Origin: a virus | DNA: 64,000 nucleotides | Reading direction: 5' to 3' (one strand) | Virus record (IMG/VR): IMGVR_UViG_3300027747_004779 | Coordinates: 1-64,000 of that record | Shown here: one piece after another, positions 7,373 through 15,415 of the stretch | Numbering within the stretch: position 1 is the stretch's first letter | Layout of the letters: each line of letters starts with the position of its first letter | Translations under genes and position numbers: made by a program | The notes under the pieces: model-generated | The model's input: only the letters and a program-made list of their open reading frames with translations | Databases searched by the model: none | Told to the model about the DNA's origin: nothing

Positions 7373-7455
7373 GCCTGAGTCGCATAGTGGTCGATTGCGC
7401 AGGTTTTGTAAACCTGACTCGAAAGAGCACGTCAGTTCGAATCTGACCTCAGGCT
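7373..7455 (+). tRNA. tRNA with UGU anticodon (nominal Thr) and long variable arm
   Basis: Acceptor GCCTGAG/CTCAGGC and T arm GTCAG-TTCGAAT-CTGAC pair perfectly. The anticodon arm is CAGGT-TTTGTAA-ACCTG with TGT at 7407-7409. The variable region is 14 nt (7417-7430) with a CTC-GAAA-GAG stem, and the D arm GCA-TAGTGGTCGAT-TGC looks like that of Ser/Leu tRNAs. Threonine tRNAs normally have a short variable loop, so the identity is uncertain. The discriminator is T and CCA is not encoded. Confidence 0.8.
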
Positions 7456-7512
7456 GCTTTAGATTGCCTCAATAATATGTAAAGTAAGTACAGTATAGTT
7501 AATTAACAATTT

Positions 7513-10500
7513 TTAACCTTGATCTTCAGTCCACGATACACGAGCGCGAGTTAACGCATTATAACCATCAAACGTTTTGGTAGATACAGTTAAAACGTCA
7601 GGGCCATCAGGATACGTAAAATTACCACCTATTATGCTATTACCTAAGTCTCTTACAACTTCGATATCAAAATTTTCACTTATATAAGTTGGATTTTTAT
7701 ATGTAGTTGTTGCAGGCGATGCGGGGGAAACAAAGAATGAAGCTATAAGATCGCCTCCCGAACCATCAACATTAAATGATCCGTTTGCTGTGTGATCCCA
7801 GTATTGTGCAATACTACCGTTTCCACCGGGCTGCCATCCCGATGAGGATCTAAATAGGCTTGAATCACAATTTACTCTTACAAAAACTTGAATAGGGTTA
7901 GTTGTAACAATACCTAAACTTCTTAATTTCATTGATGAGTGATTAATTAAATTTCTTATACCAAATGGTGCAGTAATACCGTAGTCAACGGAAGGTGCTA
8001 GTCTTATACTCAATAATGCTTTTTCGCTACTTTCACTTATCTGATATTCTTTAGTAAATCCCGTAAATAAGTACGACTTATCTTCAGTAAAACCACCGTC
8101 AATTAGTGCTGCAACGCCCCAATGGCTTAGAGCTGGTGAACAATTTTGATTTACTGATAAAAATCCATCACCTGCATTTATAGCAGGAACAGTTATTAGC
8201 CCTCCAGTATTTCTATTCTTTATTACAAGATTGACATTGTTTCCTGATGTACCGGCTTTTTGATACTCTATGTATTCGTTATTAACTAAAATTTTACCCT
8301 TCGAAGGTAGATAGTAAGCATCTTCTTCTGATACTTTTAGTACGTTTTGCGCACCAATATAAACAGTTAAGTTTGTTACAGGAAGCGGTCTATATTTACC
8401 AAAAACAGTTGACATGTTTGCGGTATATTGAACTGTTGTTCTATTAGTACCGCTATTGTAAGTTGAATTGCTACTTAAGTTAAATGTCCCTCTAACGGCT
8501 GATTCGGGGGCTATTCCTATACTATAAGTAACGGTGATTAGAGTACCTGAAATAAGTTGTGAAGAATAATCGCCAGTTAATTGAAACTGTACTGTTTTAG
8601 TGCCTGGTATACCGGTCGGTGTACTAGGAATTACAGGGAGGTAAGAGTCTGCAGCGACTATACTGTTTAAAATTTTGCCTTTTTTGCTACGACTAGTTAT
8701 TTCAAAGCGGCCAGGTAAATTACCTGAACGCATATAGGCTTTATCATTAACGTTGTTATTGTAAAGCTCATGAAAATAAATTATTTTACCTTTATTTGAG
8801 CGAATACCATATCTTACTTTGCCAGCACCGTACCAGGAATAATCAATAAATACCATCTGCATTTTGTTTAAGTCTACTGTATAGCCAGAAGGTCCAGTGC
8901 CATCAATTTTATCTAAATTAAAATTATTTTGACGAGTACGTATTTCTTCTGTTTTATTTACGATAACATTTTCTATAGTTGGCCCTCTATAATAAGGTGC
9001 AATTCTAAGATTATTATCATCAATAATTTTTACAACTAAATAAGATTGACCTCTAATAACAATATAATCACCTTCATTAAGCTGTGATTTAAATTTACAA
9101 TTACTATCATAGCTTGATAAAAGTGGGGTACCTAGAGTAGCAGTACACGTACCGGCTAGAGGCGTAGTACTTTGGCGCTTACAGCAGTATAGATCTTTAC
9201 CATCATATTCAAAAAATAAGCCGTTTTGCTCATCAAACATTCCCGAACGTACTGTTGCATCATTAAAATTCTTTACGCGTACTTTTCCAATACCGCCCGG
9301 GTTAAAGTCAGTTGTAGGGAACGGATTATAATCATCTACTGGCATTCTTACTTTAAACTGCTTGGCATTTACAACCTCGGAAACAGCAAAATATCCGTTA
9401 TATGGATTTCTACTTGCTGTGGCGCTTAATTCAAACCCTGTAGTTTCAATATAGGCAGATTCTCTAAATTCGTACGGTTTAGAAAAGCCATGATATTGAA
9501 CAGTTGTAATAATAAAATCATAAAAATTATAGCCTCTAGAAATTGTGTTTAATGCAGCTATAGAACCGGTGCCGGCCGGTAGTGCAACCCAGCTACCCTC
9601 AGATATGCTGGATATGGATGAAGTGTTTTCAAAAGTACGGGCGCTTAAAGTCCCATCCCATATTGTCCATCTTGAATTTACTTGACTCCAATAAATTTCA
9701 TTCCCACTAGGGCCATAGAATGTAGTAGTGGGATCAAAGGTTTGCTCAATATCGAAAGTCCTAGTATATGTACCGTTTGTGGTGTTATTAGCTCCATCAA
9801 TAACTATTTTTGATACATAAGTGCTATTATCAAACTTTGAAGTATCGACTTCGGTATTATTAATTTCATAAACCGGTAAGAATAATATACCGGTACTAAA
9901 TTGTACTGATTTACCTGATTGATATTTAAAATATTTTCTGGTTTGTCTTATAATTTGTGCATTTGGCGCAGAGGTACCGGGGTTAATTTGTACCCCGCCA
10001 TCATAATATCTATGCACAGCAATACCCTCTGTTCTAGCATATATTAGGCCTGATGCAGGTACTATTGTTGTTGTAGACGGAAAGGGTGAAGTTACATTAG
10101 ATATGTAAGTTGCACTAGTATCAGAAAGAATAGTGTTTATATTAAAAGTACCGCAATAACGTGCTGTAGGTTGGTTACCGTCAACAATAATTATTGGTGA
10201 GTTTATAAATAAACCGTGAGGGTATTTAAAGTCTATAATTGCCGCACTTGTACCTGCAACACTTGTTATTTTATTAATTGGTATATTAACATTTGTATAA
10301 AGACCTCCGGTAAATAAAATAGTATATGGTGTTTTTTGATTGCCTACTAATGCCGAAGGAGATTTAGTTGTAACTACAAAAGAATATTGGTCGGGCACTT
10401 GTGTAATAATATAAGCACCGTCAACATATGTTGTGTTAAGAGAGTCTTTAATTACAATAGAATCTCCTGTTTTAAAAGGGATACGAGGAATTACATTTAC

Positions 10501-10785
10501 AGTGACTAATACGTCTTTGTTACCCGGGCCTGTAGGCAAGATTGAGGTGATTTGCTCGGATGAAAATGCAGGTTCATTAGCCCGGGCATAAACACCGGGG
10601 TAATTATTACTTGTTGTTAAAAATTCCCATTTAGAAGATTGTAGTGAATATTCAAAATCAGTATCAATTAAACTTTGTGGGTTAGATACTCTTAATTTTT
10701 CAACAGCGTCTTTTGCTGAATCCACAGGAGCTACCCCGTCTGTTGCCAGCGTGCGCAAATAATCTAAATCTGTTTCAAAAGCCAT
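7513..10785 (-). CDS. Large virion structural protein, possible 3' exon of a split gene
   Basis: The frame encodes 1090 residues beginning MAFETDLDYLRTL. Residues about 30-55 include NPQSLIDTDFEYSLQSSKWE, a pattern I recall from large structural proteins of marine T4-like phages. The rest is Asn/Ser/Thr/Gly-rich beta-structure without Cys clusters, as in fibre or baseplate-peripheral proteins. No late promoter or clear ribosome site precedes the ATG; a group I intron core lies directly upstream, followed (further upstream) by a 388-aa frame on the same strand. The two frames may be joined by splicing into one protein of about 1480 residues. Confidence 0.75.
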   Translation of the reverse strand: MAFETDLDYLRTLATDGVAPVDSAKDAVEKLRVSNPQSLIDTDFEYSLQSSKWEFLTTSNNYPGVYARANEPAFSSEQITSILPTGPGNKDVLVTVNVIPRIPFKTGDSIVIKDSLNTTYVDGAYIITQVPDQYSFVVTTKSPSALVGNQKTPYTILFTGGLYTNVNIPINKITSVAGTSAAIIDFKYPHGLFINSPIIIVDGNQPTARYCGTFNINTILSDTSATYISNVTSPFPSTTTIVPASGLIYARTEGIAVHRYYDGGVQINPGTSAPNAQIIRQTRKYFKYQSGKSVQFSTGILFLPVYEINNTEVDTSKFDNSTYVSKIVIDGANNTTNGTYTRTFDIEQTFDPTTTFYGPSGNEIYWSQVNSRWTIWDGTLSARTFENTSSISSISEGSWVALPAGTGSIAALNTISRGYNFYDFIITTVQYHGFSKPYEFRESAYIETTGFELSATASRNPYNGYFAVSEVVNAKQFKVRMPVDDYNPFPTTDFNPGGIGKVRVKNFNDATVRSGMFDEQNGLFFEYDGKDLYCCKRQSTTPLAGTCTATLGTPLLSSYDSNCKFKSQLNEGDYIVIRGQSYLVVKIIDDNNLRIAPYYRGPTIENVIVNKTEEIRTRQNNFNLDKIDGTGPSGYTVDLNKMQMVFIDYSWYGAGKVRYGIRSNKGKIIYFHELYNNNVNDKAYMRSGNLPGRFEITSRSKKGKILNSIVAADSYLPVIPSTPTGIPGTKTVQFQLTGDYSSQLISGTLITVTYSIGIAPESAVRGTFNLSSNSTYNSGTNRTTVQYTANMSTVFGKYRPLPVTNLTVYIGAQNVLKVSEEDAYYLPSKGKILVNNEYIEYQKAGTSGNNVNLVIKNRNTGGLITVPAINAGDGFLSVNQNCSPALSHWGVAALIDGGFTEDKSYLFTGFTKEYQISESSEKALLSIRLAPSVDYGITAPFGIRNLINHSSMKLRSLGIVTTNPIQVFVRVNCDSSLFRSSSGWQPGGNGSIAQYWDHTANGSFNVDGSGGDLIASFFVSPASPATTTYKNPTYISENFDIEVVRDLGNSIIGGNFTYPDGPDVLTVSTKTFDGYNALTRARVSWTEDQG

Positions 10786-10789
10786 TGAC

Positions 10790-11076
10790 CCTTAACCATG
10801 GCGGCAAGCCGCCATGGCGCTCTGCCCCACTGCTGGGGCTTTCAATAAATAATGAGCGCGACTTTGGTTCTATAAATTTCTTTATAGGTCGGACTATATC
10901 TTCATTCTTACGGAATGCTGGACGCTCAAGCTGGTTATTAAGGTAATCCTTTTTACCTCCAGTAGTCTCTACACCTTCAAAGAGATGGCTCTTTGCTTGG
11001 CTCGGTATTCCCTTAGTCTCCCTTAGGGTTCACCGAATTCATCCAGTACGGGCCTGTGTAATTAATTATTTATTCT
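10790..11076 (-). ncRNA. Group I intron core (IA2-like, no homing endonuclease)
   Basis: Read on the minus strand, the segment shows the ordered group I elements: P3 CTGGA (11042-11046), P4-P5 around GGTGAACCCTAAGGG and GGGAATACCGAGCCAAG, P6 (10979-10994), P7 GACTA (10963-10967), P7.1/P7.2 nested hairpins (10931-10962), P3' TCCAG (10918-10922), P8 CATTC/GAATG (10903-10917), then AAGATATAGTCC with P7' TAGTC (10892-10896), and P9 hairpins (10824-10839, 10796-10817). This matches T4 td/nrdB-type introns. Splice sites are not certain: the ends given assume joining inside the last Leu codon of the upstream frame, with only a weak P1. Confidence 0.75.
10796..10817. other. Strong GC-rich hairpin (intron P9.1 or terminator-like)
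   Basis: A perfect inverted repeat, CCATGGCGG/CCGCCATGG with a 4-nt loop, sits 11 nt before the ATG at 10785. It is much more GC-rich than its surroundings. I read it as a peripheral helix of the intron; no T-run follows, so a terminator is less likely. Confidence 0.55.
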
Positions 11077-12236
11077 AGCGCTGTGTTACCTCCTCTATAC
11101 CATTTAGTTGTTACTATTCTAGTACGTTGTGCAAATGTAACTATGTCGTATTGACCAACAGAATTACTTTTTGCAAGTTTACCTATCCTATATACTCTAC
11201 CTTTTTGCCGGCGAGTATAAAATGGCTTTGGTGAAAACCATTCAACATCATGTAAATTGTACCCTCTATATGTAGGAGCATCATAATTTTCATAAAACAT
11301 ATTACTACCAGTACCTCTATCGGTATAACACATATTTTGCATATATCTCCAAATAACTTCAACGAAGACTATTTCATATTCTTTTAGCGCTACACCTTTA
11401 AAGCATTTGAATAAAAATTCATCAGATAGACAATCTGGTCTTCCATCTCTTGTTATTTTTGGTATATTGTTGTTCCATTGATGTGTCTGCCATTTATATT
11501 CTTGGCTTGGATTTTTTCCTCGATCGGCATCTTGATTTTGTATTGACCATCGATTTAAATTATCAACAGTATTATTATTAAACCATTGTTTTGCTTTAAT
11601 TTTAACTGTTGTTGGGACTTGTGGTGTTGCTGCATTCCATGGATCACCAATAAGTGTCCAAGCAACACCTTCTGTAGTACTTGCGTTCCTTAGGGCTTTA
11701 ACTGTACTATCAGTAAATGCATTAAGATAGAAAGGTCCGCCTGGAGGTGCAGGGGGTACAGTTGATGGTCTCGTTTTCCACTCCCACCTATTAAGTGTGT
11801 TATTATAATTAACTATTGAGTTAGCAGAACCGCCGGCTGAATACGTTTCTTTATTCCCTGTACCATCCAAATTAGCTACCCCGTTATAAACTAATTCGAA
11901 TGCAACAGGGTAAGCAGAAAGTGTTGCTACAGTTGGGTAAGATGATTCAATTTTAAAGAGCAATCTCGTCTGATTAGGGGTACTGTTGTTACCACCATTT
12001 CTTTGACCAAAGCGAGTAGCTAAGTACTCAAAAGTACCTTTGTTATGTCTAAAAACATATCTTCTTAATCCACTTTTTTGGCCTTTACTGTTATCACGGG
12101 ATTTATTTAATTTAGATTTAATGTTATCGTTTAAATCGCCGGGATAAATCAAAACATGCTTCTTTCCTTTAAAAATAGGAGGTAATGGCTCTTTATTTTC
12201 ACTCCCAACAAATAATCTATAATCTGTATTATTCAT
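11070..12236 (-). CDS. Virion structural protein, possible 5' exon of a split gene
   Basis: The frame encodes 388 residues from an ATG that overlaps the previous stop (ATGA). The N-terminal 60 residues are basic (KSKLNKSRDNSKGQKSGLRR); the remainder is Trp/Asn/Tyr-rich and looks like a compact beta domain (FVEVIWRYMQNMCYTDRG, then HDVEWFSPKPFYTRR). I do not recognise the family. The frame stops only about 15-20 nt before the guide region of the group I intron, the usual position for an intron-encoded stop codon, so the last few residues may not be in the mature protein. Confidence 0.65.
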   Translation of the reverse strand: MNNTDYRLFVGSENKEPLPPIFKGKKHVLIYPGDLNDNIKSKLNKSRDNSKGQKSGLRRYVFRHNKGTFEYLATRFGQRNGGNNSTPNQTRLLFKIESSYPTVATLSAYPVAFELVYNGVANLDGTGNKETYSAGGSANSIVNYNNTLNRWEWKTRPSTVPPAPPGGPFYLNAFTDSTVKALRNASTTEGVAWTLIGDPWNAATPQVPTTVKIKAKQWFNNNTVDNLNRWSIQNQDADRGKNPSQEYKWQTHQWNNNIPKITRDGRPDCLSDEFLFKCFKGVALKEYEIVFVEVIWRYMQNMCYTDRGTGSNMFYENYDAPTYRGYNLHDVEWFSPKPFYTRRQKGRVYRIGKLAKSNSVGQYDIVTFAQRTRIVTTKWYRGGNTALE

Positions 12237-12775
12237 GTTATTGTTAGGGTTTTTGAAAATAATGTTCCTGTTTCTGTTACTGCAAATGTTTTATAGTACC
12301 CGACTCCTGCAGACGCTTTAGTAATGGTGACTGTAGATAATAATGGTATATTAGTTGTAAGATGCCAGTAATTATCTAATTGAGTTAGTAGGCGGGGTTG
12401 AATAACTGTAAAGCAAAAATCATTTTCATCGTTATTATAATGAAAACCAGCTGCTATGATGTGCGACTCGCTTGATACCGTGGCAGTAATAGTCCCGCTA
12501 TCGTTAACTGGAGTAGAAATAGTAGGTTTATAAAGTCGTTTTACATACGAGATGTCACCGGTATTGGTATTATAATAGTGTATGTCTTGATAAATTAATT
12601 CTTTAGGTTTTTGTAGCCCCCCTATACTCCATCCTTGCGAGCTGCCGTAACCCGGGTTTCTAGCTCTTTGTACAGTGTCATCTTTATATACATTGCGTAG
12701 GTACACGCGATCTAGTTCATCATACGTATATGTAACTGTACCTTTAATTGGCGTAATGTTCATTATATCATTCAT
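12233..12775 (-). CDS. Hypothetical structural protein, 180 aa
   Basis: The frame is open further upstream but that part overlaps the preceding gene; the start is ATG at 12775 (MNDIMNITPIKG) or the in-frame ATG at 12763. A late motif AATAAATA at 12775-12782 overlaps the first ATG and lies 11 nt before the second, so 12763 may be the true start of its transcript. The product is Thr/Tyr/Asn-rich with predicted beta-strands. It is the second gene of a minus-strand structural operon. Confidence 0.6.
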   Translation of the reverse strand: MNDIMNITPIKGTVTYTYDELDRVYLRNVYKDDTVQRARNPGYGSSQGWSIGGLQKPKELIYQDIHYYNTNTGDISYVKRLYKPTISTPVNDSGTITATVSSESHIIAAGFHYNNDENDFCFTVIQPRLLTQLDNYWHLTTNIPLLSTVTITKASAGVGYYKTFAVTETGTLFSKTLTIT

Positions 12776-12780
12776 ATTTA

Positions 12781-13533
12781 TTATATTGTATAGGTAATTG
12801 TTAAAAATAATGAATTTGGTGCTTGTCCAAACGAGGTTGCACTTAAACTCGAAACAACCCAAAGAGGGTTTACTAATAATCCGTCTGGAAATACAATATC
12901 AAAATTTGTTTCTGTGGGTACAGAATAGGTGAATAATAATTTTGAATTAGGACCTGATATATTATTATCACCTGACCATATTTGTAGATATATATCTGCT
13001 GATGGCAATGAAGGGTTTGTAGATGTATTAATGCCCTTGACATTCTTAAGATAACCACTAACACCGCCAAAATTTGTAAAATATTTGCTAGTTAATGCAG
13101 TTGTTGCAACAGTTGTATAAGCTCTAGGTATTAAATAGGAAGTGTTAGATGAATTAGCTGTTAAAAGCGTATTAGTTTCTCTTAATAAGCTTTCAATATC
13201 ATAAACGTTAGCGCTTATAGATGGTAAGTATGATGTATAGCCTGTATTAGCGACTAATAATGTGTTAGACCTTGTAACTAGCGTCTCAATATCTGTTAGA
13301 TTTATATTAATATTTTCCGCGGAAAGCGATACTTTAATATCATCTGGATTAGTTAGATAAGATAAAACCGCATATTTAGGATAAATGTCAACTGAGCTTA
13401 AAGCAGTGCCAGAATCCCTATAATCCCATCTTGTAACCGATATAGGCGGAAACCTGCTATCATTTTGTAGCTCAACAAACTTTCCATACTCAACTATAGA
13501 GGGATTATTTACAACATTTGAGTTTGCAGACAT
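12781..13533 (-). CDS. Hypothetical structural protein, 250 aa
   Basis: The frame extends 28 codons further upstream, but a perfect late promoter ends 7 nt before the ATG at 13533 (MSANSNVVNNPS), which I take as the start. The protein contains two similar segments, IETLVTRSNTLLVANTGYTS and IESLLRETNTLLTANSSNTS, an internal duplication of about 35 residues. The C-terminal half resembles a small beta-sandwich. A fibre or baseplate-associated role is inferred from the neighbours. Confidence 0.65.
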   Translation of the reverse strand: MSANSNVVNNPSIVEYGKFVELQNDSRFPPISVTRWDYRDSGTALSSVDIYPKYAVLSYLTNPDDIKVSLSAENININLTDIETLVTRSNTLLVANTGYTSYLPSISANVYDIESLLRETNTLLTANSSNTSYLIPRAYTTVATTALTSKYFTNFGGVSGYLKNVKGINTSTNPSLPSADIYLQIWSGDNNISGPNSKLLFTYSVPTETNFDIVFPDGLLVNPLWVVSSLSATSFGQAPNSLFLTITYTI

Positions 13534-13540
13534 ATAATAA

Positions 13541-13548
13541 TATTTATA
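13541..13548 (-). promoter_or_regulatory. Late promoter (TATAAATA)
   Basis: This perfect T4 late motif ends 7 nt before the ATG at 13533 and heads the structural operon reading leftwards. Confidence 0.75.
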
Positions 13549-13553
13549 CTTTG

Positions 13554-13561
13554 AATAAATA
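13554..13561 (+). promoter_or_regulatory. Late promoter (AATAAATA)
   Basis: A one-mismatch late motif ends 5 nt before the ATG at 13567, back to back with the promoter at 13541-13548. Confidence 0.65.
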
Positions 13562-13566
13562 ATTAT

Positions 13567-13773
13567 ATGGCAATTCAGTATGTAAATGTAGATACACCTG
13601 TTACAAGATTTGCACAATCATTTGTAAATTTAACGCAGATAAATAGTACCAAATACCCCGCTTTAACCACAAAGCAGGTGGATACTACCATGTATAATCC
13701 ATTAACAACTTATTCAATTTACGATCAGTGGGCTTTTAGAACTATTGCAGTGTCCGGTGTACCCATGCCTTAA
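13567..13773 (+). CDS. Hypothetical protein, 68 aa
   Basis: This small neutral protein begins MAIQYVNVDTPVTRFAQSFV and has no membrane segment or recognisable motif. The late promoter placement supports the start and late expression. It converges with the next minus-strand gene, overlapping it by 4 nt. Confidence 0.65.
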   Translation: MAIQYVNVDTPVTRFAQSFVNLTQINSTKYPALTTKQVDTTMYNPLTTYSIYDQWAFRTIAVSGVPMP

Positions 13774-13964
13774 CGTAATTCACCAATCATCTTAAACGGA
13801 ATCTCTTTTCCGTTGGCGTCAACCACAGCTTCTCCATCTACATATCCAATCATCTTGCGACCGCTTTGAACTGGTATAACTCTTTTATCTCCAAGAAAAC
13901 GATACTTTGGGCGAGATGTTCTAAATCCGGGGACTGCTGTTGCTTTGGCTGCTGGTGTTGACAT
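13770..13964 (-). CDS. Hypothetical protein, 64 aa
   Basis: This small basic protein begins MSTPAAKATAVPGFRTSRPK and continues with KYRFLGDKRVIPVQSGRKMI and DGEAVVDANGKEIPFKMIGE. It may fold as a short beta-hairpin domain. A late motif ends 6 nt before the ATG. No family is recognised. Confidence 0.6.
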   Translation of the reverse strand: MSTPAAKATAVPGFRTSRPKYRFLGDKRVIPVQSGRKMIGYVDGEAVVDANGKEIPFKMIGELR

Positions 13965-13970
13965 ATTTTT

Positions 13971-13978
13971 TATTTATT
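13971..13978 (-). promoter_or_regulatory. Late promoter (AATAAATA)
   Basis: A one-mismatch late motif ends 6 nt before the ATG at 13964. It abuts the divergent sigma70-type promoter that starts at 13981. Confidence 0.65.
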
Positions 13979-13980
13979 TC

Positions 13981-14008
13981 TTGACTATTTTAAAGCAACC
14001 GGTATAAT
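13981..14008 (+). promoter_or_regulatory. Sigma70-type promoter for tRNA-Met and tmRNA
   Basis: TTGACT (13981-13986) and a perfect TATAAT (14003-14008) are separated by 16 nt. The tRNA begins 10 nt downstream. This is a host-type, probably early promoter, unlike the late motifs around it. Confidence 0.75.
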
Positions 14009-14018
14009 TATAATATAT

Positions 14019-14093
14019 TGCGGGGTAGAGAAACCTGGTTAACTCGTGACGCTCATAACGTCAAGATTGTTGGTTCAAATCCAACCCCCGCTA
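14019..14093 (+). tRNA. Initiator-like tRNA-Met (anticodon CAT)
   Basis: The sequence follows bacterial initiator tRNA: acceptor GCGGGG/CCCCGC with an unpaired 1-72 position (T and T), D arm with AACCTGGTTAACTCG and the A11-U24 pair, anticodon arm TGACG-CTCATAA-CGTCA, T arm GTTGG-TTCAAAT-CCAAC, discriminator A. It lacks the three consecutive G-C pairs of the initiator anticodon stem, so an elongator or hybrid role cannot be excluded. CCA is not encoded. Confidence 0.85.
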
Positions 14094-14108
14094 AGTTCAT
14101 TAATAACT

Positions 14109-14519
14109 GGGGGCGTAATGGTATCGATTGAACAGTGGAGTTCATGAGAGCAAGTACCGGGGCATGCCGGTCTACCAATAGCAAAACAACATTAAATGCC
14201 GAAGACAACTTCGACATGGCCATGAGTCTAGAAGAAGCTGATGCAATCCTTGCAACAGCAGGCTTTGTTGATTCAGAAGCCACACTCGAGCTAGTTTAAC
14301 TACTCGATCGTTCTACTGTAGATTGAAGCTTGTAAGGTAGAGCGTGTTACTGGCTTTCGTATAGTCTGGGTTATAACAATTAATAGATTATACGTATAAA
14401 ATTGTTATCAGTAAGGGCTTTTTGTTTAGTTTAATCCTTATGAAAATTCAACTAAAATAAACTTGTAGTGCTTGTGAGTTAAATTATTCAAGACGAGAGT
14501 TCAATTCTCTCCGCCTCCA
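14109..14519 (+). ncRNA. ssrA: tmRNA (one-piece), trans-translation RNA
   Basis: The 5' end GGGGGCGTAATGGTATCGAT and the 3' end with T arm GAGAG-TTCAATT-CTCTC pair as a tRNA-like domain (acceptor GGGGGCG/CGCCTCC, discriminator A). A hairpin ACCGG-GGCATG-CCGGT near 14156-14173 fits pseudoknot 1; its loop GGCAT can pair with ATGCC at 14196-14200. The only long tag frame after this region reads AEDNFDMAMSLEEADA from 14198 and ends ATLELV before TAA at 14297-14299. That is far longer than ordinary tags and lacks the usual LAA-type end. The resume codon could instead be GCC at 14219. tmRNA rescues stalled ribosomes with SmpB, which is not seen here. Confidence 0.88.
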
Positions 14520-14524
14520 GGTTT

Positions 14525-15415
14525 TTAAATAAGATACCCTTCAATTAACATACTTGCTGATAAGACTGTAACACCAGTTATTGCAGAGCCAGTCATTCTT
14601 AAGGCAACTACATCACCCGCACTAGCAGCAATATTATTGGTATTTCCCAGAAAATATGTGTTATCCAATGTTAAACTTGGAGTAAGAGAATTAGCAATAC
14701 CAGTATTGCCCCTTGTTACATTAACAAGTTTAATTGAAGGGCTAGCAGATGCAGTACCTGCTGATATTTCTATAATATTAAGCCCAAATGATTTGCAAAT
14801 AAACTTTCTTCCTGCAGGCACTGTAAATAAAGTTGTATTGGTAGTAAGTGGTCCTAATAAATTATAGGGTGTATAATTAATTGCAGTTAACTGGGGGTAT
14901 GAGGTGGAACGATTGTAAGCTTCATTCCAATTGGCACTGTTGGCATTAGTTGTAGTATAAACTGAAGCATTGTTTGCTGACATGGTATTGGCTGTGGTGT
15001 ACACTGAAGCATTGGCAGCTGATTGTGTATTGAATGAGGTGTACACACTGTTCCAGTTGTTGCTATTGCCACCTGCTGCAGTAATACCGTCGTTACCACT
15101 AATTGCGCCATTAACAGTTAATTCTGCACCAGGAAAGCTCACATTAATACCTATTTTGCCTTTTGCACCGGGTGCAGGGGCATTTCCAACGTGCAATACT
15201 TCAATGCCGTCTTTGTCATAAAAAGAAGCTATATCATAATCCCCAGGAGCTTGTGCAACATATAAAGCTGGCCCAATACCAGTATTAATAACACTCAAAG
15301 CACTGGTGGATGTAAATATGGTGTTTGTAAAAACTGCACCGCTTAATGCAGATAATCCGCCTTGAAATACTGCATTCCCGTAAAAGTAATTTGTTTGTGT
15401 ATTGTTTATTCTCAT
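14525..15415 (-). CDS. Tail fibre-like structural protein
   Basis: The start is the ATG at 15415 (MRINNTQTNYFYG), in an ATGA overlap with the upstream gene; a TTG slightly upstream is rejected. The 296-residue protein shares the segment TSTSALSVINTGIGPALYVA with the 1240-residue fibre protein (TVTSALSVINRGTGPALTVE), then has short repeats of the form NASVYTTANTMSANNASVYT, and a C-terminal beta domain (NLLGPLTTNTTLFTVPAGRK). The design fits a trimeric fibre with a collar-like end domain. Confidence 0.7.
   Translation of the reverse strand: MRINNTQTNYFYGNAVFQGGLSALSGAVFTNTIFTSTSALSVINTGIGPALYVAQAPGDYDIASFYDKDGIEVLHVGNAPAPGAKGKIGINVSFPGAELTVNGAISGNDGITAAGGNSNNWNSVYTSFNTQSAANASVYTTANTMSANNASVYTTTNANSANWNEAYNRSTSYPQLTAINYTPYNLLGPLTTNTTLFTVPAGRKFICKSFGLNIIEISAGTASASPSIKLVNVTRGNTGIANSLTPSLTLDNTYFLGNTNNIAASAGDVVALRMTGSAITGVTVLSASMLIEGYLI

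Noticed and set aside
10824-10839. Hairpin GCCCC-ACTGCT-GGGGC as a transcription terminator
   Set aside because: It has no following T-run on the minus strand and fits the P9 helix of the group I intron.
10713-10946. Plus-strand frame of 77 aa across the intron
   Set aside because: It overlaps the intron core and the start of a large gene in antisense and has no promoter or start signal.
12776-12862. N-terminal extension of the 180-aa structural protein
   Set aside because: It overlaps the end of the upstream gene in another frame and has no start signal; internal ATGs follow a late motif.
14053-14283. Minus-strand open frame of 76 aa
   Set aside because: It is antisense to the tRNA-Met and tmRNA genes, which explain the sequence fully.
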